A DNA stretch of 64,000 bases from Tenebrio molitor. Taxonomy: Eukaryota > Arthropoda > Insecta > Coleoptera > Tenebrionidae. Below the pieces are notes generated by a model that was given only the letters and a program-made list of their open reading frames with translations, searched no databases and had not been told where the DNA came from. Numbering within the stretch: position 1 is the first letter of the stretch; each line of letters starts with the position of its first letter. Made by a program: the position numbers and the translations under genes. Shown piece after piece: positions 40,913 to 52,900 of this stretch. The stretch is taken from the NCBI RefSeq assembly GCF_963966145.1, contig NC_091050.1, forward strand, positions 12,338,001 through 12,402,000, read 5' to 3'.

Positions 40913-41575
40913 TTAATCTTTCTTGTATTTATATTTGCCCCTCATATGCATTGGTAATGGTACCACACTAGGGCAGGGAATTTGTCCTGGTAATTCACAA
41001 ATGCAATGTCTGTCACATCCCACACCAAAGTTTGCTGGATTGTCCTTTTTCTCTTTTGAAATTGATTCTGCCTCCAATACTTCTCTGCAAACGTGTTTAG
41101 GCATTACTTTAAAAGCTAAATAATTTTTTTTTAAACAATTTACTTTGTTTTTCCCACTACTTTAATCAGGTGTTGATATATTTCTTCTTTACTTTTGCCA
41201 TCAACATCAATAAGCATTTCATGCCCAGTTTCTGAAATTATAGTTTTATAGCAATTTATGGTTATCATTTAATATGTTACCATAAAAACAACGGATAAAA
41301 GGTGATGGGGTTAAATTTTTAAACGTCGCGATTTGCACATCCGGATTTTTGTATTGTACTTGGGGCAAATACCAGAAGACGAATTCTCTGTAACAACACC
41401 AGTCCGAAAATGATCTGCAACCAGCAGGGACAACTTACTTGGTTCCCTTGTTGTTTTCTCCTTGTAGATGATAATGAACAGCCATAATTTTTATTTGATC
41501 CTTTAATATTAAACGGCCAGCTTCCAAATACTTTAACGTTCTCCGAATCGGAGCTTTTCCTATCATGAACGGCAT
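40913..41575 (-). CDS. mRpS25: Mitochondrial ribosomal protein S25 (mS25), complete, four exons
   Basis: Minus-strand exons are 41575-41439, 41387-41281, 41231-41144 and 41084-40913, giving 167 residues. The three introns are 51, 49 and 59 bp. The protein is part of the small subunit of the mitochondrial ribosome. It begins MPFMIGKAPIRRTLKYL, like the human MPMKGRFPIRRTLQYL, and continues with QYKNPDVQI, FKNLTPSPFIR, NPANFG, CICELPGQIPCPS and PLPMHMRGKYK, all family hallmarks. Length is close to the human protein (173). No N-terminal targeting extension is obvious, as is usual for this protein. Two tempting acceptors (a 24-nt first intron, and TTATTTAG before exon 4) were set aside because they break frame or are too short. 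Confidence 0.95.
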
Positions 41576-41654
41576 TTCGAATACAAATTTTCTAACCTAA
41601 ATTCAAAACGACTGTACCTAACCTCAAAATTATTGTTAAACTTAAAAGTTGGCT
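41576..41654. promoter_or_regulatory. mRpS25 upstream region, possibly bidirectional
   Basis: Only 79 bp separate the mRpS25 start codon from an ATG pointing the other way at 41655. No TATA box is evident, as expected for a housekeeping gene. Confidence 0.3.
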
Positions 41655-42050
41655 ATGCTGACCGTCAAAAACAAAAGACAATGTGCGCATGTACCAAAGT
41701 TAGATGATAGTTTTAAAAATCCGAATATTGAAAGTTTTGTAGTTCTGAACAAAGTTTTTCCATATTTCAGGAAGTGCTCTTTATTTCATGTCGTATTAAA
41801 CGGCTCAAGAAATTATGTAGGTCAAGAAAACCGAACGAAGATTTGAATGTACTGATGACGGCCCCTAAGGCACTAAAGTTGACATGATGTTCTCAAGCTT
41901 CCTGGCTTTTGCAGATTTAACAGAGGTAAGAACAAGTTAATATTAAGTACCAGTGTTCGGACAGATTTAGGCGATTTACGTAGTGGGGGACGATTTTATG
42001 AACATGCGGCACAGTACCTACTTGCAGGGCGTCGGGCCTAATGTAATTTC
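41655..42050 (+). other. Unrecognised, possibly spliced small transcript divergent from mRpS25
   Basis: An ATG at 41655 opens a 63-codon frame (MLTVKNKRQCAH...). A splice option (GT at 41691, TATTTCAG ending 41770) keeps a frame reading RSRKPNEDLNVL. Further right, a GAG|GTAAGA donor near 41926 and a TTTAG acceptor near 41969 would precede a frame with AIYVVGDDFMNMRHSTYLQG. I recognise no family and cannot join these into one convincing protein, so it may be a non-coding RNA, a pseudogene or chance. Confidence 0.2.
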
Positions 42051-42356
42051 ACAATTTAATAATGGTTTGTCTGTTTTTTTTTTTCGAAGCAGTACAAGAC
42101 TCGACAGATTACCTGGCGTCTTATTGTTTGAATATTCTTTCCATTATTATTTGATAATTTATTTTTTACTTTACAATCTTATCGAATTTTATTCAAATAA
42201 ATTCGCTAAACTCTTGGGACTCCACCGGACATTGCTTCCCCGTCTGACGCTGAATAAAAACGGAACAAAAACGGCAAAAACCATACAGTCGACCTGTTCA
42301 GCAATAAACGCCATCGCAAGTCGGATTAACTAGCATTATTCCGTGCGCTAATTGTA

Positions 42357-42697
42357 CAGGGTTATTCTAAATGATTGTAGTCGAAGTAGGCGTAAAAACT
42401 GAATGTAAAATTTATGGTTGCCGCTCCACATAAAAAACATCAAAATGATGTGAATAAGTGAGTAGACACCGTTCACACACGGGAGTTAAATTGGGTGCAA
42501 AAAAAACTCAATATTTTCAAAATTGATTGCAAAACAACTCAATATTTCTGGATTCAATCGTTAATTTAACAAAAATAAATAAAAATTTCATCACCGCACT
42601 TTTCACCTAAAAAATGACAATGACAGCGACAAAACTGACAAAAATGTAATAACATGAGCATGGCGTACTTCGACTACAATCATTTAGAATAACCCTG
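42357..42697. mobile_element. 341-bp MITE with 32-bp perfect terminal inverted repeats
   Basis: The left end starts CAGGGTTATTCTAAATGATT and the right end is its reverse complement. The match runs 32 bp without mismatch, to the block GTAGTCGAAGTA. TA flanks each end (42355-42356, 42698-42699). The body is AT-rich and non-coding. The perfect ends suggest recent movement. Confidence 0.9.
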
Positions 42698-42699
42698 TA

Positions 42700-43550
42700 T
42701 TTATAATATGAAACCACACCAATTGTGAGCCATTAGTACTTACTTGGGCTACCTACTTGGTTAGCGTTTTTGCATGCAATTATAATTATCCGCTTCCTAC
42801 CTAACGCCTATTTGAATCTGATCTCTGTTAAGTACATACTCATGAAATGGTCTAATTTTTCCTTAAAATATTAAATAACTGGGGTTTCTTGTTTAAACTT
42901 TGTGAGACATTCAAAATGAAAGAAACCAGAAGGTACTTTTTGTATTATATATTTACTTCATGTTGTCATCTACAAGAGTACAAAATAATGGATGTAACAG
43001 TGGAATAAAAACGAGAGTGGTCAGCTAAGTCAAATTACGAAACAAAAGCTATAACTGTCACTGTTTACTATTACTATTAACATGGTCATATTTGCTATGA
43101 TAATAATGTAATTTTATCACTTACAAGGATGATTGAAACAAAATGTCACACAACATAGAGATAGATACATGTGAAAACATTACATAAATAAGGTTAAAGA
43201 TGATGTAGATGCAAAAAGCAATTTTTTTACAAAAACAAATACTGCGTTTTAATACATTAACCTAACGTAATAACGGAAAAATACTTAACTAAATATCACA
43301 TCTACATAAATAAACCTAGAATTACTATATTGCTTTCCTATATAAATAATGTATTTTTGGTTTTTATTATGCCTAAGATATCGAAAATACTTCAATATCA
43401 GGGGTATGATTAGAATTAAAGAAAGAATCTTAACTACGTCTAGAAACTATATAAATGGTGTGAATTTCTCGTATCATTTAACAAATTTCTTTACGAATAT
43501 CAAATATATTTTTTTAATTCACACCAAAACAACCACAGCCTTTCTCTAAA
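42700..43550. other. AT-rich intergenic sequence
   Basis: No exon, repeat pair or RNA gene is visible. It lies between mRpS25 (with its upstream MITE) and the 3' end of the GRB-type gene. Confidence 0.5.
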
Positions 43551-43556
43551 TTTATT
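43551..43556 (-). terminator. Candidate polyadenylation signal of the GRB-type gene
   Basis: AATAAA on the minus strand about 390 bp past the stop codon. The intervening stretch has no other consensus signal that I noticed. Confidence 0.4.
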
Positions 43557-43948
43557 TCGAAAAAGAGATTATAAACTAGTTTTTTTCACCCTGTTATCAA
43601 TGAGATTTAATACTGAATCATATTAAATATAAAGTACAAAAAAAAGAAACAGAAAATAAATATCATCCCTGTAAAATTCGCGGACAAGTTGTTCCTGCAT
43701 TCGGGAAACGTGGCGAGACGACGTCTCCATGCGGCGATCTCGTCGGGATACGGGAAACTACCAGTTCTATTTGTGTGTTATGTAGAGAAAAATCAGTGCA
43801 ACGAGCGTTCGCTACAACGTGGACCAACGAAATTCATCCGTTTTCACTCGGCTGGCGTCCACACGCTCGTTCTCAACAGAAATCAATAAATAAGAGTCAC
43901 TTTGTTAGAAAAACGTCAATAAAATGCACCATCAGGTAGACTTTTTTT

Positions 43949-46900
43949 TTAAATGCTCCCCGGGAGCGTCGTCGGACTCGACGAGTTGACCGGCGAACAG
44001 TTCTGCACGACGTAATGCGTCAGCCTGGTCGGTAAGCAGCCGGCGTTCAACTGATAAAATTCGACGAGTTGCAGGAGGTCGTAGAACTTCGTGACGCCGC
44101 TGTCCAGGGAGAAGACGTGAGACTCCCTGACCGGGTCGAGGATGGGGGTGATTTGGGCGTGCAGCACCTTGCCGCCGCACTTGTACGTCAGGACGAACGC
44201 CCCCGGATTCGATCGACTTTCCCTCACCAGAAACACCCTGAAACAAAATGACACGAAGGTGAGCCAAAAATGTACACGTAATTTTTTTTTCTTCTTCGAT
44301 TCGGACTAAATTTAAGCGTGACTAAGGCAATGATTATTCAATTCAGCCTTCGGTCGCGGTTTTAATTAAGAGTTGCAAAAACAAGCGCAAAAAAAATATT
44401 AACATGACCTGCCATAATGCGTTTATTAGAAGGAAGCGGGATCCAGTTACGATAATTAGTCGATCGAGCGAAATACTACACGTGAACAATAACTCGTTTC
44501 CTCTCTCTCCTAATGCGTCGAACTAATTTCAATTAAAGCACAATACGAGAACAATGCTCCGGCTGAAATTATCGCTAATTAAAAACTGTAAAGAGAGGAG
44601 AGAGAGTGAGCGAGCTTTGAAGGTTGGTCAGACCTTGGACCCGCTCAACAATAAGTAATTGATGTCACATTGAGATAGGTCCGACTGTGCGGAATGGTCG
44701 CGGCGGTGCGGTTGCCAACCGAAAATTTCCGACAAGACAACCACAGCCACTCTTGCAGATTTCGGTGGTCGAACCGGTGCCGCCCCCGCGCTCCCAACCG
44801 CTGCACTTTTATTTGCACGCTCTCTCGTCGCCTCCGAAACGATCTCGATGCAGTGACGTCACCGGAATTTCGAACAGACTCCGGGCGGTGCGTCACGCCG
44901 CCTCCCCGACGGACCATTTATTAATTAATAATTTCCTTACCCGTCCACCGTTCCGTGTTTTGTGACTAGTGCGGTCGCTTGGTCCCTGCTCATGCCGCTG
45001 TGAAACCAGGGCTGCGTTATGTGGACCCCCGATTCGATACCTTGCGGATAAACGCAATTCGGGGGCGGTCGGCACGGGGGTCGCCACCTCCTCTTCCACG
45101 AATAACCCTCGGCCACCGCAATGGCTTTCGCCTCCTTCGGATCTTCAACTATGCGACCGACGGAACCGGTGAAGTCCATCGCAACCCTCGATCTGACAGA
45201 TTCCTGAAACAACGGCAAACATCCTGAATTAGTTACGAAGGGGCGTGCACGGTCACGTACAATGATCCCGGGCTCGGGGTCGACCTATTAGAGGAGTTTT
45301 AAATAAAGGAAACCAAGGAAAAATATGGATCATATCGGTTTTTGCCGGGGAAAAAAATGAGGGTCGCTTTCCGACCAACGTTTATTTAACAAAGACTGCC
45401 ACACACATATACACACACATCTTCCGTGTTTTTATTTGGAACGTGCGCACATTTGAATTTTTATGGGGAAGAGACTAACATTTCTGCTGTGCGAATTTAT
45501 TCACGGCAGGGTACACTCTTTGTTCTAGAATTTTTAAACAGGACGAAAAATTCCCGACAACCTCGATAACTCGTCGGGACGTCGCTGCGAAATTTAACCT
45601 CGCCTGTTTAATACAATAAAATCAAAGGACAGCTTCCGGTTTGGCCGGAAGTTATACGCTCTCAAGGAATTTCACGCAACTTTTAAGGAATTAATTGTGA
45701 ATGTCGTGCACGACGTGACTGACGTCTTTATTCCAACGATCAAATTCCCAGTTTTAAAATTAGCATCTCATTTTGAATTGTAAATACCGTCGTTTACGAC
45801 TTGCAGACCGAATTGTTGCAATTTTATCAGTTTTGGCCGGCCCGCGGCAGCAGCGCACTCCGTTCTGTCCCACAAACGAGCGCGCTCGCCAAGCCTCTTC
45901 GTCTTCCGGTAAAAACGAACATTTTTGGGTGACCACCGGTTGTTCTGTCCGCGGTCCGCACACAGTGGTGACGCAAAAACGTGTCGAATTTCAACATACG
46001 AAGACCTTCCGAAAGGTCACACCGATTTTATTGACATTTTTTGTTGCAATGACGGACCGAAAACACGAATCAGATGGTTTTAAGTGCTGCGCGCGGCGTC
46101 CTTCCGACGACCACAAAATCAAGTGCAGAAAAAGCGAAGGTTTTGCACGGTTGCCATAGCGCGGCGCTTACTCGAAATGACGATCGTGTCGTTACACTTT
46201 TTCTTCGTCCCGACGGCGAAAGGTAACGCGTTTTTTTCCCTCGAAGCGAGGAAACAGAATTCAGTCATTCATCACGGCACGTCGCACGCACACGCATTAT
46301 AAAGTGTTAAAATGTACATATCGAGGAAAACCGGGAAAACGTACATGATATCTGGGGGAGAAATGTGAAAATGCTTCGCGGAAACACGGACTGGAGATTG
46401 AGAAACGCCGCACCGAACACGATCTCGACTCGTCTCAAAAAAGAAGGATCCTCCGGAGCGGGGCCCCGGGTCGTCTGAAGGGCGACCGCGGCCGTCGTGC
46501 ATGCGAGTTGGCGTGACACCAATTATCCCAGACAAAAGACGAACGTTATTTTTCCACGTAGCCGCCTATATACAATGACGCGAATTTCCATAAAAATTTT
46601 AATCTAGTCGGTCAGTCGTCTTACGTAACAATCGACGATCGTTTCATGGGTGCCTAGATACGACGCCGCGAACGTGTTCCAGCGTTATTAATAATGCCCG
46701 ACACCTGACACCTGGTAATTGTGATTTTTTTTCCCCCGAGATTAATGAACGCTCGCTCACTCGGAGCGGGGGGTAATTAGTGCGACTCCTACCCGGCGTT
46801 TCCACGTGATGTTGCCAACGAAAAAAAAATCCCGGCAAATTGTTCATCGCCATCTGAAATCGCTAATTTATACCGGTCGGCCTTGAACACGAGGCATGAA

Positions 46901-49900
46901 TGTGGGTTGATCTCAACTTACGTAACCGCATAATGATCGTAACCGATACCGGGCTTCCACTACCGAAAAGGATCCAATTAAAAATGAAAAGAAAAAAAAA
47001 TCATCTCAACATGTGTTTGGCACAATGAACAGGTGGTGCTGTCGAATAATGCTGGTCTACCCACGGTTCGACGAAATGAGCTATTCGAAGTTCCAAAATC
47101 CCACACGACCGGATCCAAGCGGTAATTACCCGTGATATACACAGTGAAACACTTACATCGATTCGTCTCCGCGACACCTGTTCAGGCAGGTATAATCTAG
47201 ACGGCGGTGAAACTTTCGAAATATCATGGCCAACCGAGAGTTCTACGATCCCCGTTTCATTTTCGGCCAGTATCGAATTTTTTATTACTATTGTTACAAT
47301 TTTTTTCTCTCTATCCCACTTCTGAAATTGTTGCAATATTTTTTCTTGAATTCCCACTTTTGATTACACTGTAGCAATATTTTATTCTTTGCTCTTGTCA
47401 GGATGTTTAATAAAATTCAAACGCTGAATTAAAACACTAACTTTATTATGAACGATGATTTATAATTTCCATACACTCGAATTACTCTTAACTCTAATTC
47501 TTAAGTCTACTCAGTCTTTGATTCACACTTTCTTTCCTCAATTTACTGTAACTCTCTTACTTTTATATTCATACATCCCCATTTCATTTAAACACTCACA
47601 TTCATTCTAGCTCCAACGGCCAAAATTACTGATCCAATAACAAACAATCGAATGTTTAAACTTAGAAACAATCCCTTGAAACTAACCGACTCAACTAACC
47701 AACAATTTTTCTGTTAAATCTAATTCGAACAATTTATTAGCATTCACTCATAACCAAATACACTTCTACATTTCCTTATGACTAACGGATTTTATCTAAT
47801 CCCGCGGGATAAATGATACTTATCCCACTAATTTTGAGTGGGATAAATACTTCATTACCGCACTCAGTGGGATAAGTAAATTCTTATGAGTGCGGTAATG
47901 AAACTCATTTATTTCACTGGCGAAAATCAATAGATGAGATTTATTTCTTTAATTTGGGGCGGTCTTAGATAAAATTTTGTACATAACACGTGGGCTAAAG
48001 CATATTACAGGAAACTCGTGTGATTACAGATGAACTCGGGCTAACGCGCTCGTCATCTGCAATCTTCACACTCGAGTCCTGTAATATTGCTTTTATCCCA
48101 CTAATTATGTAAATAACTATTAACGAACTTCTATCGGCAGTCTAAAAATTACACACAATTTTGCCGTTTTCCCCATTTCTTGGTGCAGATGCTTACCAGT
48201 CGCGTGCACACGTTGTGAAAGTCAGTCACGTTAGTGTACGATCATTTGATAAGTGAAATTTCTCATTCGAGAGGTGAAAACTCCTAGTCAAGTACCCTCT
48301 AATTAGCACCGCAAGACATACCATATGATAAATGAAAAAAAAAAAACACATCAAAGTTATCTACGAACAACAAAAGTCGGTGTCGCAGCTAGATTCTTAT
48401 TTGAAATCACTGTAGGTACTGTCATTTGGTATTTTGGCGAGCTCAACACAAAAATTGAAACAATCCAGATGAGATATTTTAAAATTGTATTTGAATTTAA
48501 TCTTTACCGAAATTCTCTTTGTGATGGCCAAGCGACACAGTTCTCTAATAATAGATATGTATTTACATAAAACTCGCACGATTTAAGTGAGACGCCCAGT
48601 TTTGTTTTTCGTGAGTAACTTTAATGACATTTTTGCATGTGGCATTAATGAGATAAGAAACTAGACGGTGCAACATAACCCCGAGAGGTGGAGTCCTAGT
48701 AGATGTACGAGTAGGACTTTGTTGCCGTGTAATTACAATTACAAACGTGAAAGAAGGAAATGTTTAGAGAAATAATTATGACAGCGCGAACCTCCCCGTA
48801 GGGTGGACGTTACGATTTCTTTTTCATTCGGTGCCGACGTGCTGCAAAGGAAAATGAAGCAAAAGGCAGAGTCGAAACGTCCAAAGCCAAAGAGCTCGAG
48901 GCGTTGTAAATTTTGTTCCGCACATTTGACGTTTCACTTGCGAGACGGCTCGGCCGCCCCCCTCGACTATCGCTTGTAGGAAAAAAAAGTAGCCGCCGCT
49001 GCATTATTATTAACTGCTTCAGGTAAACAATGGGCAGACGCTGACGTCACAAATTAATTGGGTTAATCGACGGGTGAGGTTAATGCGCCACACGACTTTT
49101 GATAATGTGTTTTTTTCTGAGACCGCAGACATTTGACGACGGTGCGTCCATTTATCATCGAAACAACCACTCACGAACATAATTACTGTACACATATCTA
49201 ATTTGCGATGCAAATGGAGGAGCTACCACAATGGCTAATTTGCACGTGTGCGACCGTAGCCTTCTCTCCATCAAAACAAAACCGCAGACCGGCCGTCCGA
49301 TTCCGATCGGGGGGCCTTGGCGGTTTCGGGTGCACCGATAACGAGTCGTTCGCGTTTTAATTAGCGCATTTCCTCCCGATAAGGAACGGGGTTGGGGAGG
49401 GGGCGTCCTCCCTCGGGCCGCCATCGAAGGGGTGGAAAAATCACGCCGACATTCATGGAAATAACGAGGAAAATAACATTTCCAGCGGCAATTTCCGCTC
49501 GAAAACGTATAACGCTCCGGACTAGCATGTTAAATAATCTGATGAGTTTCGGGGTGAAGGAAAGTGCCAAATAACTGTCACATCTCGCCTGGTAGGGCTG
49601 ATTTAATTCATGCTAACGCGAATTTTGACGTTCTTCCTTATTTATTCAAACCGCAACGAAACATCCCCGCCGCCTCCGGACAAGGTACACATTGTGCCCG
49701 TCAAGATAGTTTAAATTTCATCCGTGTCGGACGGACGTACACGGATTTCGCATTTTCGAAGGATAAAACGGAAGGCGGGCAAAAAAATTTTTTTTTTTTG
49801 TAGAAGTCGAACGCGACAGGCCCTTTGGTTTTGCCAGAATCAAATCGGAAAAAGGGTGGCGTGCGGGGGAGAATGCCGAACGGCCAGACCGCTTTATCGA

Positions 49901-52900
49901 TTATTAAACGTCAAAATTACGCCGCGTCGAGGGAAACGTGGAAGCGCGCGTTAAAACCGCCCTTCGAAAATGTAATTTGCATTAATGATTCCAGATATTA
50001 CAAGAATTTCGCCCGGTCACCGCCCCGAATATTTTCGGTACCAGTTCCGGATTAAAAAAAAACACAAAACATTCTTACCGCCGCCGAATTTTCTCGCACG
50101 ATTTTTCGTCGCTCCCAACGAACGGTTTTACTTAAATTAAACCAGCACAATACTCCTCATTCTCTCCTCCAAGCACTGCTTAATTTTCCTAAAAAAAATC
50201 TCATTTCCTCGTTTGTTCCGAAAAATTACTTTGCAATTGTGTGTCATTCATGAGACATTCGCAATTACAACTGGCCTTGTAGTAATCGGTACGTCTTACG
50301 TAATTTCCTAAAATTGTTCTCGGCGGTTTAAATTTGTCGCGATTGCACGAAAGTACACCGACCGCACTTCCTTTAATCCTCTCCCATTCGTAGTCGATTA
50401 AACTTTGAAATTCGACCGTGTTCGTGTTGCGGTCGATTTTTAAATTTGCAAAATCCGCGATGGCTTTGTAAATGGCGTGATCTCGAAGCCATCGACGCTA
50501 ATCTTATCGACTTGTGGATTGGACTGTTGAAAGCTCGACACTCAATACTCGACAGTCGAGTCGAGTACACATGAATGATTGTTCTAGAAAAACACCTGGG
50601 CAAATCGCCGCTTGTTCAATTAAAATCGGAAAAATTCCAGTCGCGTAGCTAAAAATTCAAAACGCACGATATTATCAGGAAGCTCGCGAGTAGACTCGCC
50701 TATCGCGGTAGAATCACGCGCTCATCGGCTCATTGATTGAAATTTAATTTTAGCATTGAATCGCGGAAAACCGCCGGTGCAGTTGGGAGAAAGAAGTTGC
50801 CGTCACGTACGGTCTTCACCGAACAAAGAAGGGGTGGATAACGTCGCAAATTTTTCTCGCCGTCCTCGTTGTGGTCCAATTTCCGGCCGATTAAAATCGC
50901 AACTGGCGCGAAAAGCATCCAGAAATCCCGCAGTTTAAGTACACAATGGAGGAGGAATACACAATTTCCGATGGAGGAGAACTTTCGCATTAATTGCCGT
51001 GCTGCACGTTGCGCTCTCGAAAACGTTTCACAATTCGGTTTCAGTCCGCATTACGTAACGGAAAATTATGATGCAGGTTATTAAGAAATAATTGTGGAGA
51101 AGAGCCACCGCTTTAATAACAACATCCCCCGTTTCTCCCGGGAACATTGTTTAATTTTAGGTTTCTCCTGTACAGGTGTAACTTCCCATCGATGATAAGG
51201 AACACGAACCTTATTAAATTTACTTCGCTAAAACCATCGGGGGAGCTGGTGGGGAAGCCCCCGTCGTCGTCCTCGACTCTCTCCGCCTTCGACGTTTTAA
51301 TTAAATTTCCTTCGACGCGAGTGCGACCGAGAAAAGTGTGACACTAATCGTTTCAATTTCTCGTACAAGACTCGAATGTGTGAAGTCGCAATTATGAAGA
51401 AGAAGAAAGCGGGCGGGGTCGAATCGGACTGACCCGATTTTTCGTTGGGAGGTGGCGGCGGCGGCTAACGACGAAAATAATCCTAATTGCGAGGGGGGCG
51501 TCCGCACGCGGAACGAACTCCGGGAGAATCGGAGGAGAACTCTTCGGTCCCTCCTCGTCGTGTAAATCTCCCCGATGGTCCGCGTCGTTTATTACGCTTT
51601 TTGCCCCTCGTGTTGTTCTCCGGGCCCATTTTTAAAATTTCATTAGTAGAAAGCGTTATGTGTCTTGCAGAAAGTTGAGCGAAACGTATCGTTATGACCT
51701 GGAAAACGGCCGGCTCGTCCTCTTTTTTTTCCGGTGCCGTCCTTGCAATTTGGGCGAGAGTGGATAAAAATCAAAACAGGAAATTCCGCGTCCCCTCCGC
51801 AGGAAGTTCGATCCGAATATAAACCGAGCCGGTGGGGTTATTAATGTTTCCATTTCCCTTTATTGTCTAAATGGGGTTTTGCATTCGGGTGAGGGTGGAA
51901 AAAATCCGTGTTTCGTTGTGGATCGAACGGATTGAAGCGTTCACTAATCTAATCGAGTGCCGTGTTTTATCCGCTCCTCATTCTCGCAGACTTCCCGATC
52001 CTGCGTTCTTAATCTCGCAGGATCACCGAATCACTCCGCTAAATCTCCCCTAATTAATACGAATGTTTTCCATTCGGAGGGCCCGGAACCACTCTCCCTC
52101 GGCTCCCTCGAGATAAGCCAAAAATCGCCGATTACGAAACTGTGCCGAGGTCGGGTTATTTTTACGCGAAAACGTCGTATCTCGTCAACGCTATCGTCTC
52201 GATTGTGCAATTTTTAATTTCGAATGAGAAGATCCGAAACCGCCGCCGCCGCCGGTCGTTGCGAAAATCCGGTCCTGTCATTTCTCGCACCACCACTTCC
52301 ACCATCATAATTAATATGGATTTGGCAGGAGCACCGGGGACGCGACGTTTTCGTGAAGTTTAGTAGTTCGCAGGACGGGCACTGTTGCCATGTGCAAGTT
52401 ACAGGGGCGTACGTGACGCCTGAAAAGTAAACCCATCAGGATAAAATGCAATAAACAGATGCATGTGCACACATACGTACGACGCGCACACACAATAAAA
52501 TTCGCATAGCAACAAGAGCAGATGTCGGAAACCGAATTCGCACACCAATACACCCATCCGTAAACCCATTATTACTAACTTGATTATTTCTTTTGGTTCG
52601 GCTCTCTCGGACACGGATAATAAATTGTTTGCACAACCCGTACGTACAACATGCTCGATAACGAGAATTTGGATAGCGAAAAACGCAGGATGTTCCGGCG
52701 GTGCGTGTACGACCGGAGGAAGTGATGCGCGACCACCCTGTACACGACGAATGCGGCAAGCGATGCATTTTGTCGAAAAACGGATTGCGGGGAGGGACGA
52801 TTCGTCAAAAAGAAAAATTGTGCATGCTAAAGCGAAACCGCGCCAACATCATTTATCTGGATTTATCTATTTGGAAGTAACAAATGGTCCGCGTTTCCTT

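Noticed and set aside
41388..41438. 24-nt first intron in mRpS25 using a nearer AG
   Set aside because: Too short for splicing, and it inserts residues absent from the family; the 51-nt intron restores the conserved EFVFWYLPQ.
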